Source: Demequina globuliformis (GTDB lineage: Bacteria; Actinomycetota; Actinomycetes; Actinomycetales; Demequinaceae). From it: DNA of 64,000 nucleotides. The DNA lies in assembly GCF_000975155.1 (NCBI RefSeq), contig NZ_BBRG01000001.1, positions 1,066,313 to 1,130,312 of the forward strand, written 5' to 3'. The position numbers and the translations under genes were made by a program. This document shows positions 28,165 to 36,630 of this stretch, piece after piece (the first letter of the stretch is position 1; every line of letters starts with the position of its first letter). The notes under the pieces were generated by a model. That model saw nothing but the letters and a program-made list of their open reading frames with translations. It was not told the DNA's origin and made no database searches.

Positions 28165-28767
28165 TCATCGCGGTTGTCGCGCGACAACGTGAAAGACATG
28201 CCAGCGCTTGGGGCCGCTGAACGACTCGCCTTCCTGGTCCTCTTCTTCCCAGTGGAGGATCTCGAGGCCATCGAAACGGGCGTTGGCCTCGCGCTCGCTC
28301 AGGCACGTGACTAGGGGATTCGCACTCCATCCATCGCGGTCGCCAAACAGGTCGACGGCGAGGAGTGCGCCGGGCGTGAGCGCGGCGCGCACGCGGGCCC
28401 ACACCGCGGACTGGGAATGCGCGGGAAGCCACGGGAGCGTGTATCCCGCATAAATGAGGTCGGCTAGGGGAAGCGCCGGAGCGGAAGCAAGGTCGACCTC
28501 GTGAGTCACCACACAGTCCCGGGCTTCCGGCGGCAATCGCTCCCTCAGCGCCGCCAGGCCCGTGCCATCGGAGTCGTACGCGTGAACACGCCACCCGGCC
28601 TCGACAAATGCGGCGGACTCGACCCCAGCGCCAGCACCCAGGTCCAGGGCGACCCGGCCAAGTCCCGGCCCAGCGAGACGGCTTGCCACCGACCACAACG
28701 GCCTGGGAGTCTCGCGCTGCACCTGTCCCGCGTTGTAGGCGGACCAGTCCTTGCGCTTGACGGTCAT
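28165..28767 (-). CDS. Class I SAM-dependent methyltransferase
   Basis: 200 residues with motif I LDLGAGAGVESAAF (about 41-54) and acidic residue at the end of strand 2 (AYDSDG), followed by DLIYAGYTLPWLP as motif IV. TehB/Tellurite-resistance-like small-molecule methyltransferases look like this; the substrate is unknown. Stands alone; terminator-like hairpins at 28800-28867 separate it from the upstream zinc-chaperone gene. Confidence 0.82.
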   Translation of the reverse strand: MTVKRKDWSAYNAGQVQRETPRPLWSVASRLAGPGLGRVALDLGAGAGVESAAFVEAGWRVHAYDSDGTGLAALRERLPPEARDCVVTHEVDLASAPALPLADLIYAGYTLPWLPAHSQSAVWARVRAALTPGALLAVDLFGDRDGWSANPLVTCLSEREANARFDGLEILHWEEEDQEGESFSGPKRWHVFHVVARQPR

Positions 28768-28799
28768 GGGGCCATGCTACGCAGCACGCACACAACGAA

Positions 28800-28833
28800 G
28801 GGGCCGCCGCTGCACGAGTGCAGTGACGGCCCC
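28800..28833 (-). terminator. Hairpin after the AztD-like gene
   Basis: GGGGCCG-C-C-G-CTGCAC / GTGCAG-T-G-A-CGGCCCC, a long GC-rich stem with two mismatches and a very short loop, preceded (in minus-strand order) by a second stem at about 28838-28867. Likely terminates the transcript ending at 28899. Confidence 0.6.
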
Positions 28834-28898
28834 GAGGCGCGGGCCGGGCTGATGGGAACAGCCCGCGCCTGATGTCGCGTGAGAGCGACACGATGTGG

Positions 28899-30236
28899 CT
28901 ATCCGGTGACGGAGGTCACCTCGTTGAGGGCGTAGCCCACCTCAACGGACTTCCAGATCTCGCCGGTCACATAGTCAACGATGTGGACGCTCTGGGCGGC
29001 CGGGTCATTGACGTACGCCATGCCATCGACAACCTGGACTGACGGGTGAGCCGTCTGCCACTCCTCGGGAACCTCCCACGCATCGATGACCTGCACCTCG
29101 ACGGTCTGCTCGCCGGTCGCGGGGTCCATGGTGCGCAGTACGCCGTCGGTGCCCAGCGTCAGCACCTCCCCGTCGTCACCGCGAGCCTGACCACGCCAGG
29201 TGTACAGAGCATCGGCCCCCTGGAAGGGGTCGACGACCTCGAGCGTTTCGGCGGCCGGGTCGATGAGCACGATCTCGCTCAGCCCGAGGCCGCCCTCCGA
29301 GTCCGTCTTGAGGTCGCCCAAGACAATGTCGTGGCCGTCGACAGCGTGCAGGTTGCCCGTGCGCGCCACGTCACCGTCGGTCTGGCCGGCGATCTTGTGC
29401 GCGTGGTCGCCGTGGAACACGAGGACGCCGTCCCCGCAACCGAACAGCACCAGTTCCGTGCCGTCCGACGTCTCGACGGCAGTCTGACCGTGCACAGCGG
29501 GGCAGTCGTCGCTCACGACTACCTCATTGCCCTGGCCGTCGAGCAGCATGGCCCCCGACCGCTCTTCGTCGTTGCCGCGGGTGGCCCACATGTCGCCGCC
29601 TTCCTCTGCAACGGCGACTCCGTGGTGAGCTTCGGCAGCACTCCACTCGCGCATGACGTGCGGGTGCTCGTGCTCAACCACGTCGGTCCACTCGGATGTC
29701 TCGACGACGAGAACGTTTCCAGTCCCGTCATCCCACAGGGCGGTGAGGCCGTCGTGGGGCGTGACGTGGCCGGGGGTCTCAGCCTCGATGAACAGGTCCG
29801 TCAGCGCAGGCTCTGCGGTGAAGTAGTGGTCGTGATCGCCGTGGCCCTGCGACCACGTGCCGGCGTCGAGGATGGCCCAGCCGCCTTCGGTGGACACTGC
29901 CACGTGGCGGCCGTCGCCAGCGGGTGAGACCCGGTTGAAGCCGTCGATCGCCATGTCGCCTTCGACCTCGAGGGTGTGGGCATCGAGCACCACGACACCG
30001 CCGTCGTAGGTGCCGACGATGCGTGGGGTGCGGCTCGAGGCTTCTTGCGCGGAGCCGGTGGCGCCTTCCGTGTCGTGACCCTCACCCTCGTGTTCGGGGT
30101 GGGCGTCGGCAGAGGCGCCGGCCGATGCTGCGGCGCTCGGAGAATCAGAGTCGCCGTCGGCGTCGGTAGCGCAGGCGGTCAGGGCGAGCAGTGCAGCGAG
30201 GCCTAGGGCGGGGGCTGCGACGGGAGTGATTTTCAT
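28899..30236 (-). CDS. aztD: AztD-like secreted zinc chaperone lipoprotein
   Basis: 445 residues. Signal peptide with lipobox LTAC (Cys22), then a Ser/Ala linker and a His/Glu-rich loop (HPEHEGEGHDTEG) suited to zinc capture, then a beta-propeller-like body with repeated GD/DG strands and the EHEHPHVMREWSAAEAHHG segment. The arrangement is that of the zinc metallochaperone AztD, which hands zinc to an ABC transporter binding protein. The rest of an Azt transporter is not in the window. A Fur/Zur-type box (30353-30370) sits upstream, supporting zinc-dependent control. Confidence 0.75.
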   Translation of the reverse strand: MKITPVAAPALGLAALLALTACATDADGDSDSPSAAASAGASADAHPEHEGEGHDTEGATGSAQEASSRTPRIVGTYDGGVVVLDAHTLEVEGDMAIDGFNRVSPAGDGRHVAVSTEGGWAILDAGTWSQGHGDHDHYFTAEPALTDLFIEAETPGHVTPHDGLTALWDDGTGNVLVVETSEWTDVVEHEHPHVMREWSAAEAHHGVAVAEEGGDMWATRGNDEERSGAMLLDGQGNEVVVSDDCPAVHGQTAVETSDGTELVLFGCGDGVLVFHGDHAHKIAGQTDGDVARTGNLHAVDGHDIVLGDLKTDSEGGLGLSEIVLIDPAAETLEVVDPFQGADALYTWRGQARGDDGEVLTLGTDGVLRTMDPATGEQTVEVQVIDAWEVPEEWQTAHPSVQVVDGMAYVNDPAAQSVHIVDYVTGEIWKSVEVGYALNEVTSVTG

Positions 30237-30352
30237 CGTGGGGTGACCGCAGTGCGGTCATGCCTTTCTCTTGTCAGTGATGCCAGCCACGAGTGCTGGC
30301 GGGGGCGACCCTCGACCATGCGAAGGCTAGTAGGGCAAACGTAACACATACT

Positions 30353-30370
30353 GGTAATCATTATCATTCG
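30353..30370 (-). promoter_or_regulatory. Putative Zur box
   Basis: GGTAATCATTATCATTCG; read on the minus strand it gives AATGATAATGATTACC, a Fur-family GATAAT-type element about 117 bases upstream of the zinc-chaperone start. It lies in the divergent gap to ccdA and could affect both genes. Confidence 0.6.
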
Positions 30371-30476
30371 CAGTAACTGGCGATTTCCACCGGCGGGGCG
30401 AGTAGCGTGATCCCCTAGGCCCATCCGGGACGTCACACGCTACGAACACGTGAGTGCCCGACCTTCAGGAGGACTC

Positions 30477-31433
30477 ATGATCGACTCGGCAGCACTCGCA
30501 TACGCTCTTGTTCTGGGCGCCGTTGCCGCCTTCAACCCCTGCGGGTTCGCCCTGTTGCCGGCCTACATCACCGCCATCGTGACTGGCAGTGCAGACGCCG
30601 AGGCAACCCGAGCATCGGCGCTGCGCCGCGCCATCCGCTTTGGCGTGGCCATGAGCCTGGGGTTCCTCGTGGTGTTTCTCCTGCTGGGTCTGCTCTTTGG
30701 GGGAGTGAGCCTCGCACTGCAGGCGTCGATCCTGCCGTACGTGTCCTACGTGACCATCGTCATCGGCGTCGGCCTCGTGTGGCTGGGGGTCGTCGTGACC
30801 GCCAAGGGAGAGATGCGCGGTCCCGGCCTCCGCATGAGCGGTGCGGCTCCACGCACGACCTTCTGGTCCCAAGTCGGCTACGGAGCCGCCTTCGCGGTCG
30901 CTTCCCTTAGCTGCACGATCGGACTGTTCCTGGTGGTCGTCGCGCAAGCGCTGAGCGCCTCGGGCCCCGTCGCCGTCGTGACGCCGTTTGTCGCCTACGG
31001 AGTGGGCATGGGCACCTCGGTCGTGCTCGTGTCGATTGCCGCCGCGCTCGTGGGCTCGGGGCTCGCGTCCGCGCTCCGCCGTCACACCGTCACACTGATG
31101 CGCATCGGTGGCGTGCTGATGGTCGTCGCCGGACTCTACGTCGTCGTGTTCGGCCTGGCCGAGGTACTGCCTCGCTTCGGCATCGATGCCCTCGACCCGG
31201 TCCTCGAGGTGACCATCTCCGCACAGAACGCCGTCTCACAGGCCGTGAGTTCATGGGGCACGCCGGTGCTGCTCGTGCTCGCCGCGATCGCCCTTGTGGC
31301 TGTTGCCTGGGCATTCGCGACCGGGCGCCGAGAAAAGCCACGCGGAGACCAGAACCACCAGGCACCGGCCAGCGCCATCCGCATGGCCGACTCGTCGACG
31401 CTCGACTCCATCAAGCGCGCATCAGAGAAGTAG
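30477..31433 (+). CDS. ccdA: CcdA-type thiol-reductant membrane transporter
   Basis: 318 residues, about eight transmembrane helices. The first helix carries NPCGFALLPAY and a later helix SLSCTIGLFL, the two conserved membrane cysteines that relay electrons from cytoplasmic thioredoxin across the membrane. Start ATG 30477 follows AGGAGG; an upstream GTG at 30450 is weaker. The basic C-terminal tail of about 45 residues is extra. Convergent with the TlpA-like lipoprotein gene at 31546, its likely electron acceptor. Confidence 0.88.
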   Translation: MIDSAALAYALVLGAVAAFNPCGFALLPAYITAIVTGSADAEATRASALRRAIRFGVAMSLGFLVVFLLLGLLFGGVSLALQASILPYVSYVTIVIGVGLVWLGVVVTAKGEMRGPGLRMSGAAPRTTFWSQVGYGAAFAVASLSCTIGLFLVVVAQALSASGPVAVVTPFVAYGVGMGTSVVLVSIAAALVGSGLASALRRHTVTLMRIGGVLMVVAGLYVVVFGLAEVLPRFGIDALDPVLEVTISAQNAVSQAVSSWGTPVLLVLAAIALVAVAWAFATGRREKPRGDQNHQAPASAIRMADSSTLDSIKRASEK

Positions 31434-31494
31434 CGCCTACCGCGAGGCTAGGTCCGCGCATGCGTAAGCCGCTTCGCGTGGCCCGCACACATGC

Positions 31495-31530
31495 GCAGGG
31501 GCCGGGGTCGCTACCGACCTCGGCCCCTGC
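31495..31530. terminator. Bidirectional terminator between ccdA and the TlpA-like gene
   Basis: 16-base arms (31495-31510 with 31515-31530) with one mismatch and a CTAC loop, between convergent genes. Confidence 0.75.
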
Positions 31531-31545
31531 GTCACGGGTGTGTCG

Positions 31546-32202
31546 CTACTTGGCAGCGAGCTCCTCTGCGGCCGCGATGATCCCGTCCGTGTCCAGCGAG
31601 CCGCCGATGGTCTCGATGGACCCGTCGTCGTTGATCAACACGAACGCGGGCTGGTACGCCACCCCAAAGCCTGCCCACAGCGAGCCGTCTTCATCAAAGA
31701 TGTGGTCGAAGCCGTCGACGCCATAGGTGTCGACGAAGCCCTGGGACGAGGCCACATCTGCCTGGCCCGGGAGGCCATAGAGCGCGACGCCCTCAGGCAA
31801 TTGCTCATTCGCGGCCGCCACCTTGGGGGCCTCGGCCTGGCACGTGGGGCACCACGAGGCCCAGGCCCACAGGATCGCGTCCGTTCCTGCGAGTGAGGCG
31901 CCGTCGAAGTCCTCACCGTCAAGGGTGACCGTGGTGAACTGGAGTTCCTCGGGGACATCCGCGGCCATCGCGTCGCTCGAGCCCTCCTCATCGTTTTCCA
32001 TCGCATCACCGGACTCCATCGCGTCCTCAGTGGGCTCGCTCGTGGGCTCCATGGCGTCCGCAGTGGGTTCCGTCGACGCTTCCATCGCGCCCTCGGAGGC
32101 GCTCATGGAGTCGCCAGGCTCGGCCTCGCTCGCGCAGGCGGCGAGCGTGAGCGCGGCGGCGCCGATCGCGGCTGTGGTGAAGAAGCGGTGTGTGCGGATC
32201 AT
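31546..32202 (-). CDS. TlpA/ResA-like thioredoxin-fold lipoprotein
   Basis: 218 residues. Signal peptide with lipobox (LTLAAC, Cys22), then an unusual Met/Glu/Ser/Asp-rich linker with repeated DAME, EPT and SGDAMEN units (about residues 28-80), then a thioredoxin domain with WASWCPTCQ. Start ATG 32202 is preceded by GGGAGG; upstream frame extension is not supported. Extracytoplasmic disulfide reductase, probably recharged by the convergently encoded CcdA. The Met-rich linker may bind metal or simply be a flexible spacer. Confidence 0.85.
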   Translation of the reverse strand: MIRTHRFFTTAAIGAAALTLAACASEAEPGDSMSASEGAMEASTEPTADAMEPTSEPTEDAMESGDAMENDEEGSSDAMAADVPEELQFTTVTLDGEDFDGASLAGTDAILWAWASWCPTCQAEAPKVAAANEQLPEGVALYGLPGQADVASSQGFVDTYGVDGFDHIFDEDGSLWAGFGVAYQPAFVLINDDGSIETIGGSLDTDGIIAAAEELAAK

Positions 32203-32343
32203 GGATGCCTCCCAGGTGGGTGCGGGGTCACGTGTCATTGTCGCCTGACGGCGCCTAACGGGCATTCGGAGCGGGCCGATGCCCGGATGGGTGGGCCAGT
32301 TCGGGCACCTCGGCACGGGGCCACAGTGGCACCCGCGCCTGGA

Positions 32344-33711
32344 CTACATGTCAGGCGCCATGTCCGTGAAGTGGGCGTAGTCCTTCTTGAAAGCGACGGC
32401 GATGGTATCCGTGGGACCGGCGCGGTGCTTGGCGACAATGAAGTCGGCCTCGCCAGGCCGGTTGTCGCGGTCGTAGACGTCTTCGCGGTGGAGCAAAATC
32501 ACGATGTCGGCGTCCTGCTCGATGGCACCCGACTCGCGCATGTCAGACAACATGGGCTTCTTCTCCGTGCGCTGTTCTGAGCCACGGTTCAGCTGCGAGA
32601 TCGCGATCACGGGTACCTCGATCTCCTTGGCCAGCAGTTTGAGCGCGCGAGAGAACTCGGAGACCTCTTGCTGGCGCGACTCAACCTTGCGGCCGGAGCT
32701 CATCAGCTGCAGGTAGTCCAGTACTACGAGTCCAAGGTTGTGCTGCTGCTTGAGCCGGCGGCACTTGGCGCGGATCTCCATGAGCGTCATGTTGGGGGAG
32801 TCGTCGATGAACAGCGGAGCCTTGGCCAGCCGAGCGGCCGTCTGGGCCAAACGCTCCCAGTCGTTTGGGCCCATCGGACCCTTCGTGAGCTTCGAGAGCT
32901 TCACGCTCGCCTCGGCCGACAGCATGCGCTTGGTGATCTCCTCGCGGCTCATTTCGAGCGAGAAGATGACGGATGCGCGGTCATGGTGGATCGATGCCGA
33001 GCGGGCGATGTCCAGGCCTAGCGTCGACTTACCGACAGCGGGACGCGCCGCGATAACGACCATCTGGCCGGCCTGAAGGCCACCCGTGAGCTCATCGAGG
33101 TCCCGGAAGCCGGTCGGGATGCCGAGCATGGCGCCGTCGCGGCTCGACGCCGCGTCGACCTGCTCAAGAGTCCGCTCCATGACGTCGCCCAGCGACAGGT
33201 AGTCCTGGGTGTTGCGGCGCTCGGTGACCTTGAAGATCTCCGCCTGCGCACCGTCAACCACGGCATCAATCTCAGCGCCGTCGCCGTCGTACCCCATGCC
33301 AGCAATACGCGTGCCGGCCTCGACCAGCCGCCGCAGGATCGCCTGCTCGCGCACCAGCCGCGCGTAGTAGCCCGCCGATGCCGCAGAGGGCACGACCGAG
33401 ATGAGCGTGTGGAGATATTCAGCGCCTCCGACACGGCCCAACTGGTTGGAGCGCTGCAGTTCGGCTCCCACGGTCAGCGCGTCGACGGGATCGCCGCCGT
33501 TGTACAGCTTGACCGCGCAGTCGAAGATCATCTCGTGGGCGGGCTTGTAGAAGTCATCGGCGCGGACCATCTCGATGACGTCAGCCATCGCGTCCTTCGA
33601 CAGCAGCATGGAGCCCAGGACCGACTGCTCGGCCTCGAGGTTCTGCGGAGGGAGACGCTCATACGTGGTCGGCTCGGGGCCGTACGACGCTTCGAGTTCA
33701 TCCACCGACAT
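32344..33711 (-). CDS. dnaB: Replicative DNA helicase DnaB
   Basis: 455 residues: N-terminal DnaB domain (about 18-120), linker, then the RecA-like helicase domain with Walker A ARPAVGKST, LEMS, VLDYLQLM (Walker B) and SQLNRGSEQR. Normal length for an intein-free DnaB. Unwinds DNA ahead of the replisome. Its promoter region is rich in DnaA-box-like 9-mers (33819-33895). Confidence 0.97.
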   Translation of the reverse strand: MSVDELEASYGPEPTTYERLPPQNLEAEQSVLGSMLLSKDAMADVIEMVRADDFYKPAHEMIFDCAVKLYNGGDPVDALTVGAELQRSNQLGRVGGAEYLHTLISVVPSAASAGYYARLVREQAILRRLVEAGTRIAGMGYDGDGAEIDAVVDGAQAEIFKVTERRNTQDYLSLGDVMERTLEQVDAASSRDGAMLGIPTGFRDLDELTGGLQAGQMVVIAARPAVGKSTLGLDIARSASIHHDRASVIFSLEMSREEITKRMLSAEASVKLSKLTKGPMGPNDWERLAQTAARLAKAPLFIDDSPNMTLMEIRAKCRRLKQQHNLGLVVLDYLQLMSSGRKVESRQQEVSEFSRALKLLAKEIEVPVIAISQLNRGSEQRTEKKPMLSDMRESGAIEQDADIVILLHREDVYDRDNRPGEADFIVAKHRAGPTDTIAVAFKKDYAHFTDMAPDM

Positions 33712-34067
33712 CTAGCGCTCCACCTCCACTTGTGACCTTGGAGACAGTGTCTCGCGAGGGTCCGACACGCCAAGGTAGAGGCCCCGGCGCGGCCGCACAA
33801 GTTCGGCCGCGAGCGACCCGTGGATAGAGCGACCCAGATCCGTGGATGAACTGTGGGTAACTCCCGGGAACGCCTGTGGACACCTGTGTGGATATCACGA
33901 AATCTCACGGCCATAATCGCCGTCTACCAGGAGAAACGTTCCGACCGCGCCTGGGGACAACCGTCAACAAAAGGTTCTCGGCGTGTCGCCCTCCGGCGTG
34001 TCGCGACGGCACTCCGACCATCCCCTGCGGCGAGCCAACACCGCCATCCCAGCCAGCGCATCGGCCC
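33712..34067. other. Intergenic region upstream of dnaB
   Basis: No gene seen. The segment 33819-33895 has at least four DnaA-box-like sequences, and the dnaB promoter should lie here. The rest, up to the GNAT gene end at 34068, shows nothing recognisable. Confidence 0.5.
33819..33895. promoter_or_regulatory. Cluster of DnaA-box-like 9-mers upstream of dnaB
   Basis: CGTGGATAG (33819-33827), TGTGGGTAA (33852-33860), TGTGGACAC (33875-33883) and TGTGGATAT (33887-33895), all on one strand and each one or two bases from TGTGGATAA/TGTGGACAA. None is a perfect consensus box. Confidence 0.4.
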
Positions 34068-34781
34068 TCACCCAAGCGCTACCGCGGACTGCATTCCCAT
34101 CTCAACGAACCCCAGCCTGTGCGCAAGTCCCTGGGACAACGCATTGCTGCGGCTCGCACGCCATTGAGCGACTCCGTGGGTCGCTATCGCCCTTGACGCG
34201 GCGTGCGCGACAGCAGCGCCTCCGTACCCCCGCCCTCGGTGGAGCGACGAAGTCAGCACGCCCAAGTGAGCAAGCGACCCCGCCCATGGCTCATACCCCG
34301 CCACGCTCGCCGGTGCACCATCGCGCCCCCTCACCACCCACCGGTCGCTCATGTCCGCGAGGCCGCTCTCCGCCCATTCCGCGTCAGACGCCTCGCCGCG
34401 TACGGCCGCGATGGCCTCTGGAGTACCAGCCTCTGCTTCACCTCGGGTAGGCATCTCTGCATCGCGGAACGACAGCGTCGCGGTCCCCACTTCACGCGGC
34501 TGTAGCTCGGCAAGCAGGCTCATCATCATCGACGGTTCCAGGTGCTCGGTGCCGCTCCACGGCGCCAACAGCCCAAGGGCGCGCCCCGGGCCCAGCACCA
34601 CATGGGTCGCGGCGAACGTGACAGACACGACGGCCTCCATTGACTCACGTTCGACCAGCCGGCTTCCCGCCGCGTCAAACCATGGAGTGGGCACACCGAG
34701 CCGTTCGCTCCACGCGTTCACCACGGCCTCGCATCCGCGTGGCGAGAGGGCGGCATCCTCGAATCCGGGCATGGCGGTCAT
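34068..34781 (-). CDS. GNAT-family N-acetyltransferase
   Basis: 237 residues. The C-terminal part has the acetyl-CoA-binding A motif HLGVLTSSLHRGRGYGGAAVAHA and the B-motif strand with HRLGFVEMGMQ. The N-terminal 100 residues are a GNAT-like or unrelated substrate-recognition domain. Start ATG 34781 removes an unsupported N-terminal extension to 34847. Substrate unknown. Confidence 0.82.
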   Translation of the reverse strand: MTAMPGFEDAALSPRGCEAVVNAWSERLGVPTPWFDAAGSRLVERESMEAVVSVTFAATHVVLGPGRALGLLAPWSGTEHLEPSMMMSLLAELQPREVGTATLSFRDAEMPTRGEAEAGTPEAIAAVRGEASDAEWAESGLADMSDRWVVRGRDGAPASVAGYEPWAGSLAHLGVLTSSLHRGRGYGGAAVAHAASRAIATHGVAQWRASRSNALSQGLAHRLGFVEMGMQSAVALG

Positions 34782-34835
34782 AGCGCCTGAGTATGCCAGC
34801 GCACGCCGGGCGCCCGCCCAAGGGCCAACGCAAAA

Positions 34836-34877
34836 GCCCCGGCCCACAACCCCTCGTGAGGAGTCGCGGGCCGGGGC
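34836..34877 (-). terminator. Terminator after the ribosomal operon
   Basis: GCCCCGGCCC (34836-34845) pairs with GGGCCGGGGC (34868-34877), with a smaller inner hairpin (CCCTCGTGAGGAG region). On the minus strand it is followed by GCTTTTGC, a short U-run, just past the rplI stop. Confidence 0.75.
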
Positions 34878-34895
34878 CCTCGCGTGTGAAGCGCG

Positions 34896-35342
34896 TTACT
34901 TCGCGGCGACCACCTGAACGGCGACGGTCGCGGAGACCTCACCGTGCAGGGAGACGTTCACCGTGTACTCGCCCAGCGCCTTGATGGGCTGGCCGATGTG
35001 GATGCGGCGCTTGTCGACTTTCGCGCGGTCGCCAATTGCGTCGGCGATGTCGGCCGGCGTCACAGCGCCGAAGAGGCGACCGGACTTGCCGGCCTTGGCC
35101 TCCACCTTGACGGGGGCGGACTGCAGCGTGTTGCGTGCAGCCTGTGCCTCCTCGACGGAAGCGATCTCCTTGGCGCGCTGCGACTTGCGCATGGCGTCGA
35201 TCTGCTTCTCCGCACCAGCGGACCACGGGGTGGCCAGCTTGCGGGGAACCAGGTAGTTGCGTGCGTAACCGTCCTTGACGTCAACGACGTCGCCGGCGAT
35301 GCCGAGGCCAGAGACCTCGTGGGTCAGGATGAGCTTTGCCAT
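34896..35342 (-). CDS. rplI: 50S ribosomal protein L9
   Basis: 148 residues; N-terminal L9 domain with VSGLGIAGDVVDVKDGYARNYL, long connecting helix, C-terminal domain ending in IHIGQPIKALGEYTVNVSLH. Binds 23S rRNA. Last gene of rpsF-ssb-rpsR-rplI. Confidence 0.98.
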   Translation of the reverse strand: MAKLILTHEVSGLGIAGDVVDVKDGYARNYLVPRKLATPWSAGAEKQIDAMRKSQRAKEIASVEEAQAARNTLQSAPVKVEAKAGKSGRLFGAVTPADIADAIGDRAKVDKRRIHIGQPIKALGEYTVNVSLHGEVSATVAVQVVAAK

Positions 35343-35356
35343 TGTCTGACCCCCGA

Positions 35357-35593
35357 TCAGCGGCCGGAGCCGGCGTAGGGGAGGAGTGCCATCTCGCGGG
35401 CGACCTTGATCGCACGCGCGATCTCGCGCTGCTCCTGGACGGACACGCCGGTCACGCGGCGCGAACGGATCTTTCCGCGGTCGGAGATGAACTTGCGCAG
35501 CAGGGCGGTGTCCTTGTAGTCGACCTTGTCGACCTTGGCCGCCTTGAGCGGGTTCACCTTCTTACGCGGCTTGCGAATATCTGGCTTAGCCAT
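35357..35593 (-). CDS. rpsR: 30S ribosomal protein S18
   Basis: 78 residues, basic, with [20 protein letters not shown] and the [19 protein letters not shown] end typical of S18. No zinc-binding CxxC at the N-terminus, so it is a C-minus form. Confidence 0.98.
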   Translation of the reverse strand: MAKPDIRKPRKKVNPLKAAKVDKVDYKDTALLRKFISDRGKIRSRRVTGVSVQEQREIARAIKVAREMALLPYAGSGR

Positions 35594-35623
35594 GTCTTAA
35601 TGCTCCTGAAGTGGATGAAGTGT

Positions 35624-36097
35624 TTAGAACGGGGGCTCGTCGGACGCCGGGGCCGTGGCCCACGGGTCGTTCGAGGAACCGCCTGCCGGCGCACCGCCGC
35701 CGAAACCGCCACCGCCGCCTTGGCCGCCACCCGAGCGCTGCGTACGGTTCACCTTCGCGGTGGCGTAACGCAGCGAGGGGCCAACCTCGTCGACCTGAAG
35801 TTCAACGACCGAACGCTTTTCACCATTGGACTCAAACGAACGCTGCACCAGGCGGCCGGTCACGATGACACGGGTGCCCTTGGTGAGCGACTCAGCCACG
35901 TTCTCCGCGGCCTCTCGCCACAGGGAGCAACGCATGAACAGGGTGTCGCCGTCCTTCCACTCGCCGGACTGGCGGTCGAAGGTACGCGGCGTCGAAGCCA
36001 CCGTGAAGTTGACGACAGCGGCGCCGGACTGGATAAAACGCAGTTCCGGGTCAGCCGTCAGATTGCCGACAACGGTGATCGGTGTTTCGCCTGCCAT
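35624..36097 (-). CDS. ssb: Single-stranded DNA-binding protein
   Basis: 157 residues: OB fold (about 1-110; [42 protein letters not shown]), Gly-rich linker and the acidic tip DEPPF that recruits partner proteins. Housekeeping SSB by its position in the rpsF operon. Confidence 0.98.
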   Translation of the reverse strand: MAGETPITVVGNLTADPELRFIQSGAAVVNFTVASTPRTFDRQSGEWKDGDTLFMRCSLWREAAENVAESLTKGTRVIVTGRLVQRSFESNGEKRSVVELQVDEVGPSLRYATAKVNRTQRSGGGQGGGGGFGGGAPAGGSSNDPWATAPASDEPPF

Positions 36098-36149
36098 GTG
36101 TATTCCCCTTGGTTTCGTGTTGAGTACTTGGTTGCAGTCGGGATCAGTG

Positions 36150-36440
36150 CTACTTGGCGTCGGGACGCAGCAGCTTGGTGCGAAGAATCGACTCGTTGAG
36201 GCCCAGCTGACGCTCGAGCTCCTTGGCCGTGGCGGACTCGGCGGTGAAGTTGATCACCGCGTAGATTCCGTCGTTCTTCTTCTTGATCGGGTAGGCCAGA
36301 CGACGGCGGCCCCAGATGTCGACGTTGTCGACGGTGCCCTTGTCGGTCGTAACCACGTTCAGGTACTTGTCGAGCGACGGCTGAACCGTACGCTCGTCCA
36401 CCTCGGGATCGAGGATGACCATCATTTCGTACTGACGCAT
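36150..36440 (-). CDS. rpsF: 30S ribosomal protein S6
   Basis: 96 residues starting [19 protein letters not shown]. Start 36440 follows GGAGGTGGG; a much longer frame upstream is not real coding. First gene of the operon. Confidence 0.97.
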   Translation of the reverse strand: MRQYEMMVILDPEVDERTVQPSLDKYLNVVTTDKGTVDNVDIWGRRRLAYPIKKKNDGIYAVINFTAESATAKELERQLGLNESILRTKLLRPDAK

Positions 36441-36630
36441 CGAGTAACCCACCTCCTTTGGACTGTGCGGCCACGGACGTTCCGTGGCAGGAGGGTTGAT
36501 GCTTGCTCGCCGACTCACCCAGGTAGGTGAAGACGAGCGCAGGCCAGGATACCTCGCGGCACCGACGTGGCGCCAGCGGCTGTGAGGAATCTCCCGGTGC
36601 CCCGGCTGGCGCACGATCTATGCTGGCCCG

